Below, in pieces: positions 6,550 through 9,062 of a stretch of 9,062 bases of DNA (positions within the stretch are counted from its first letter, which is position 1; each line of letters starts with the position of its first letter). The stretch comes from RGIG1918 sp045536045 (GTDB lineage: Bacteria; Cyanobacteriota; Vampirovibrionia; Gastranaerophilales; Gastranaerophilaceae). Both the position numbers and the translations under genes were made by a program. Location: the NCBI GenBank assembly GCA_045536045.1, contig JAZSMU010000117.1, positions 1 to 9,062 on the forward strand. Direction: 5' to 3'. The notes beneath the pieces are model-generated. The model saw only the letters and a program-made list of their open reading frames with translations, ran no database searches and was not told where the DNA came from.

Positions 6550-7080
6550 CTAATATAAAATTTCTATCTCTTCAAGTTCCTGATTTGTTTTTGCTTCCGA
6601 AATCTTTTGTGCGTATTGAGTAAAGTTATAATCAATTTTGCTATATGCCATTAAAATTTCTTGATATAGTGCAATTGTTTGCTCTTTATTCATTTTTGAT
6701 GATAAAAATACTTTGTTGTCATTGTCATAAAATCTTAAAAAACCAGCAGGAAGCCCATCAGATAATTCAGCCATAAACATTAAATTCGGAGCTATAATTT
6801 TTAAATCACCAATAGGTGTTTCTGTTTTAAGTTTTCCAAAAGTTGTTTCAATAAATTCAACATTCTTCTTGGTATTATTTTCAAGCATTTTTTCTTGTTT
6901 TTTCTCTTCTAAAATTTTTGCCTGAAATTCTGGCGTGTGTTCAATTGAAAAAATTTCGCCATTTTCAACTTTATACATATCAACTCTAAAAGTGTCATAT
7001 TCAATATCTACCCAAAAAGAGTCATTAAATGGTTGTTTTGACCAACTTACAATTTTATCATTTCTAATTTGAATATACAT
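6550..7080 (-). CDS. DUF4376-like phage tail-fibre-associated protein
   Basis: The 176-residue product resembles the small proteins encoded directly after phage tail fibres (DUF4376-type, often called tail fibre assembly or chaperone proteins). It starts MYIQIRNDKIVSWSKQP, an opening common for this class. It has a charged, likely helical linker (about 53-75), then a C-terminal domain with GDLKIIAPNLMFMAE, a FLRFYDNDNKVFLSS stretch and a final YAQKISEAKTNQELEEIEI, matching the 'fluid-residue, I..A.t..EL..I' ending of the family as I know it. A TAGGAGG site (7091-7085) lies 4 nt before the ATG, and its TAG is the stop codon of the upstream tail-fibre-like gene, so the two are translationally coupled. 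It is soluble, without a signal peptide or cysteines. A strong terminator lies 23 bp after its stop. The assignment rests on pattern resemblance plus position and was not searched. Confidence 0.6.
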   Translation of the reverse strand: MYIQIRNDKIVSWSKQPFNDSFWVDIEYDTFRVDMYKVENGEIFSIEHTPEFQAKILEEKKQEKMLENNTKKNVEFIETTFGKLKTETPIGDLKIIAPNLMFMAELSDGLPAGFLRFYDNDNKVFLSSKMNKEQTIALYQEILMAYSKIDYNFTQYAQKISEAKTNQELEEIEILY

Positions 7081-7084
7081 TTTT

Positions 7085-7091
7085 CCTCCTA
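7085..7091 (-). promoter_or_regulatory. ribosome binding site overlapping the upstream stop codon
   Basis: TAGGAGG on the minus strand, 4 nt before the ATG at 7080. Its first three bases are the TAG stop of the tail-fibre-like gene, so a terminating ribosome sits directly on the next gene's binding site. Confidence 0.8.
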
Positions 7092-8069
7092 ACCAATTGC
7101 CTCAATATAATAAATTGTCATTGAACCTTCGCCCCTATAAACGCTACCTTTTGCGATTTTAATTGGCACACAACAAGCATTATAAGAAGCTGTCGTTTGA
7201 TACTTGAATTCTGCACCATCTATATGTAAAATTGCAAAATGGTCATCAAATAAGCTTGTTTGAATAACTAAAAATGCGTCAGATTCTGCTACATGCTCAA
7301 TATTATTTGCCATAACACGGCCATTTGGATAATCTGGAGTATGGCTTCTAAAAATACTTGTTGCTAAATTTGATTCTCTTAAACGAAGACTAGTCTGTGC
7401 GTTAATATCAAAGCCATTTTGGTTGTATGGATAAGTTTTAACACCAACTAAAACACCTTCTTCAACAACTGCTTCGCCTATTGGAATATCTTTAAAATCT
7501 GAATAAGAAACACCGTTATAGGTTTTTGCAACAATTGGATTTCCTGAAATATCTAGCCAAACATCTCCTGCTTCCATTTCTGGCATTTTTTTAGATTTTG
7601 TTAAAGTTGAAATTGCTGCATAGGGTTCTCCATCAATTTTTGCATAAACAATATACAAACCATCAACTTTATCATTCATATTAATTGAGCTTAAAGTGGT
7701 TTTAATTACTGAAGTTCCAAAAACATTTGTTAAATACAAAGGCGTAAAATCGCCGTCGTCTGTTGAAACTTTAAAAACAATTTGATTGGGAACTAAATTA
7801 TCAATGGTTAATAAATCAGCATCCCCCTCAGAATCCACATTTCCTTTGTTTGCACAAAACAAAGCTTTTGAATTCTTAATTAAAGTAGTTAATTCATCCC
7901 TAAGACCACCATTTAATGACTTATTAAATTCTTCAACAGTTTCTCCAAGAGTTGCGATTTTTGCTTGTTGAGAATTAATTTCATCTTTAATAGTTTCAAA
8001 ATTTTCATTAACTTCATCTGCAACAGCTTTTTTCCCTGCAATAAAAACATTTGGTATGTTAAATGACAT
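7089..8069 (-). CDS. phage tail-fibre-like protein
   Basis: The 326-residue protein opens with FNIPNVFIAGKKAVADEVNE and continues into NFETIKDEIN, the short 'vN.NF..i' start followed by coiled coil (about 18-58) seen in phage tail-fibre and baseplate-appendage proteins. The middle (about 60-215) is beta-rich and includes AGDVWLDISGNPIVAKTYNG (about 166-185), a form common in phage and appendage proteins. The C-terminal half ends KYQTTASYNACCVPIKIAKG and then VYRGEGSMTIYYIEAIG, resembling the trimeric head domain of a fibre tip (VPIxKG followed by aromatic strands). There is no signal peptide or membrane span. It carries a strong AAGGAGG site (8080-8074) 4 nt before the ATG. It is followed by a DUF4376-like gene, the usual fibre-plus-accessory order, but no other tail, capsid or lysis gene is in the window. 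Function in this setting is unknown: a prophage remnant, a moved cassette or part of a contractile particle. Confidence 0.6.
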   Translation of the reverse strand: MSFNIPNVFIAGKKAVADEVNENFETIKDEINSQQAKIATLGETVEEFNKSLNGGLRDELTTLIKNSKALFCANKGNVDSEGDADLLTIDNLVPNQIVFKVSTDDGDFTPLYLTNVFGTSVIKTTLSSINMNDKVDGLYIVYAKIDGEPYAAISTLTKSKKMPEMEAGDVWLDISGNPIVAKTYNGVSYSDFKDIPIGEAVVEEGVLVGVKTYPYNQNGFDINAQTSLRLRESNLATSIFRSHTPDYPNGRVMANNIEHVAESDAFLVIQTSLFDDHFAILHIDGAEFKYQTTASYNACCVPIKIAKGSVYRGEGSMTIYYIEAIG

Positions 8070-8073
8070 TTAC

Positions 8074-8080
8074 CCTCCTT
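8074..8080 (-). promoter_or_regulatory. strong Shine-Dalgarno site of the tail-fibre-like gene
   Basis: AAGGAGG on the minus strand, 4 nt before the ATG at 8069. It matches the anti-SD fully, stronger than any site in the mla operon, and suggests high translation of this cassette. Confidence 0.8.
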
Positions 8081-8128
8081 AAAATTAATCTACAAGGAAA
8101 TTATCTGTTTTTTAAAAGCCAAAATCCG

Positions 8129-8144
8129 TAGTTATTTTTAACTA
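8129..8144. repeat. 16-bp dyad TAGTTA-TTTT-TAACTA
   Basis: A perfect 6-bp inverted repeat with a 4-bp spacer lies between the divergent tail-fibre-like gene and leuS, 60 bp from the former's ATG and 97 bp from the latter's. It could be an operator or merely an AT-rich coincidence. It has no GC-rich stem and so is a poor terminator. Confidence 0.3.
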
Positions 8145-8201
8145 GGTAAATATACTTAAAATTTAATTCCTTAATAAAGAAACACTATTAATTTTTTGAT
8201 G

Positions 8202-8207
8202 TATAAT
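8202..8207 (+). promoter_or_regulatory. predicted -10 box of leuS
   Basis: A consensus TATAAT lies 33 bp before the leuS ATG. The hexamer 17 bp upstream, GAAACA at 8179-8184, matches TTGACA at only 3 of 6 positions. The predicted leader is about 25 nt, too short for a T-box or attenuator. Confidence 0.5.
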
Positions 8208-8240
8208 TATTGCAAGAATTATTTAATAAAGGAGTGCCCT

Positions 8241-9062
8241 ATGGCTTTAAATAAAGAATATTATCCTCAAGCATTTGAAGCAAAATGGATGAAGTATTGG
8301 GAAGAAAACAAAACTTTTAAAACTGAAGATAGCGAAGATAAGCCTAAGTATTATGCCCTATCAATGTTTCCATATCCATCTGGAAAGCTTCATATGGGGC
8401 ATGTTAGAAACTATACAATTACAGATGTTATTGCTCGTTTTAAAAGGATGAACGGGTTTAATGTTCTACATCCAATGGGGTGGGATAGCTTTGGTCTTCC
8501 TGCTGAAAATGCTGCCATTCAAAAAGGTGCAAACCCTGCAGTTTGGACAGATGAAAACATTGCTTATATGAAAGGGCAATTAAATAGACTAGGGCTAAGC
8601 ACAGATTGGGATAGAGAAGTTACGACTTGCAAAGAAGACTATTATAAATGGACTCAATGGCTATTTTTGCAATTCTACAAAAAAGGCTTGGCATATAAAA
8701 AAATGTCTCCTGTAAATTGGTGCGAAAAATGCCAAACAGTATTAGCCAATGAACAAGTTATAGATGGAAAATGTTGGAGATGTGATGAAGAAGTTACTAA
8801 GAAAAATCTTTCTCAATGGTATTTAAAAATCACAGACTACGCACAAGAGCTTTTAGACGATTTGAAACTTCTAGATGGCTGGGGCGACAATGTTAAAACT
8901 ATGCAAGCGAATTGGATAGGTCGTTCAGAAGGAACAATTTTAGAATTTAAAGTTAAAGATTCAGATTTAACAATTCCAGTTTTCACAACAAGACCAGACA
9001 CTGTTTATGGAATTACATATCTTGTTGTTGCTCCCGAATATCCAGACATTGAAAAATTGACA
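8241..9062 (+). CDS. leuS: leucyl-tRNA synthetase, N-terminal part (runs off the window)
   Basis: This is the class I aminoacyl-tRNA synthetase that charges tRNA-Leu with leucine in the cytosol. The first 274 codons are present and stay open to the right edge. The start is MALNKEYYPQAFEAKWMKYW. The HIGH motif appears as HMGH (51-54) after FPYPSGKL, followed by HPMGWDSFGLPAENAA (77-92). A zinc-binding insert has CEKC (161-164) and CWRC (178-181). NWIGRSEG (224-231) leads into the CP1 editing domain, whose threonine-rich motif TTRPDT is at 249-254. The KMSKS loop and anticodon-binding domains are beyond the edge. AAAGGAG (8228-8234) lies 6 nt before the ATG and fixes this start over an in-frame ATG 14 codons upstream (8199), which overlaps the -10 box. 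Confidence 0.97.
   Translation, partial: MALNKEYYPQAFEAKWMKYWEENKTFKTEDSEDKPKYYALSMFPYPSGKLHMGHVRNYTITDVIARFKRMNGFNVLHPMGWDSFGLPAENAAIQKGANPAVWTDENIAYMKGQLNRLGLSTDWDREVTTCKEDYYKWTQWLFLQFYKKGLAYKKMSPVNWCEKCQTVLANEQVIDGKCWRCDEEVTKKNLSQWYLKITDYAQELLDDLKLLDGWGDNVKTMQANWIGRSEGTILEFKVKDSDLTIPVFTTRPDTVYGITYLVVAPEYPDIEKLT

Noticed and set aside
8205..8223. Direct repeat AATTATT twice, 12 bp apart, in the leuS leader
   Set aside because: Too short and too AT-rich to distinguish from chance.
8199..8240. In-frame upstream ATG extending leuS by 14 codons
   Set aside because: It overlaps the TATAAT box, lacks a Shine-Dalgarno site, and the extension does not look like the LeuRS N-terminus. The ATG at 8241 has AAAGGAG at the proper distance.
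8070..8240. T-box or leucine attenuator in front of leuS
   Set aside because: The predicted leader is about 25 nt, and there is no T-box sequence, leucine-rich leader peptide or terminator/antiterminator pair.
1..9062. CRISPR array, tRNA or rRNA gene, insertion sequence or attachment site
   Set aside because: I found no regularly spaced repeats, no tRNA-like TTCRA/acceptor pairing, no transposase frame and no flanking direct repeats around the tail-fibre cassette by eye.

Overview
The window is an AT-rich bacterial segment, compact, with short intergenic gaps and a standard genetic code. It carries a lipid A kinase (LpxK) and an MCE/Mla-type lipid transporter, so the cell very probably has an outer membrane. 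The base composition and the pairing of lipid A synthesis with a long, cyanobacterial-style MlaD-like protein would fit a gut Gastranaerophilales/Melainabacteria (non-photosynthetic Cyanobacteria) genome. That placement is an inference from general character, not from a marker gene, and other AT-rich Gram-negative lineages are not excluded.

Layout. (1) Positions 1-302: the last 32 codons of a plus-strand gene, possibly an RsmD-like rRNA methyltransferase, then a possible 52-residue small gene that runs 23 bp into the 3' end of metF. (2) Positions 280-5110, minus strand: a compact operon mlaE-mlaF-mlaD-lpxK-metF, transcribed right to left. Its gaps are 9, 33 and 2 bp, then a 4-bp ATGA overlap. 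(3) Positions 5111-5191: a divergent promoter region whose palindromic TTGCAA can serve as the -35 box on both strands. (4) Positions 5192-6505, plus strand: an amidohydrolase-fold protein in which three of the four expected metal ligands are replaced. (5) Positions 6511-8069, minus strand: a two-gene cassette encoding a phage tail-fibre-like protein and a DUF4376-like tail-fibre-assembly-type protein, with strong ribosome binding sites and its own intrinsic terminator. (6) Positions 8241-9062, plus strand: the first 274 codons of leuS, cut by the window edge.

How the genes fit together. MlaE (permease), MlaF (ATPase) and MlaD (MCE substrate-binding protein) form one ABC lipid transporter acting between the inner and outer membranes. 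LpxK phosphorylates the lipid A precursor at the inner membrane, so the first four genes are a coherent outer-membrane module. MetF (one-carbon/methionine metabolism) is appended by translational coupling without an obvious functional link. The two most notable items are the apparent amidohydrolase pseudoenzyme and the orphan tail-fibre cassette lying between housekeeping genes with no other phage genes in view.
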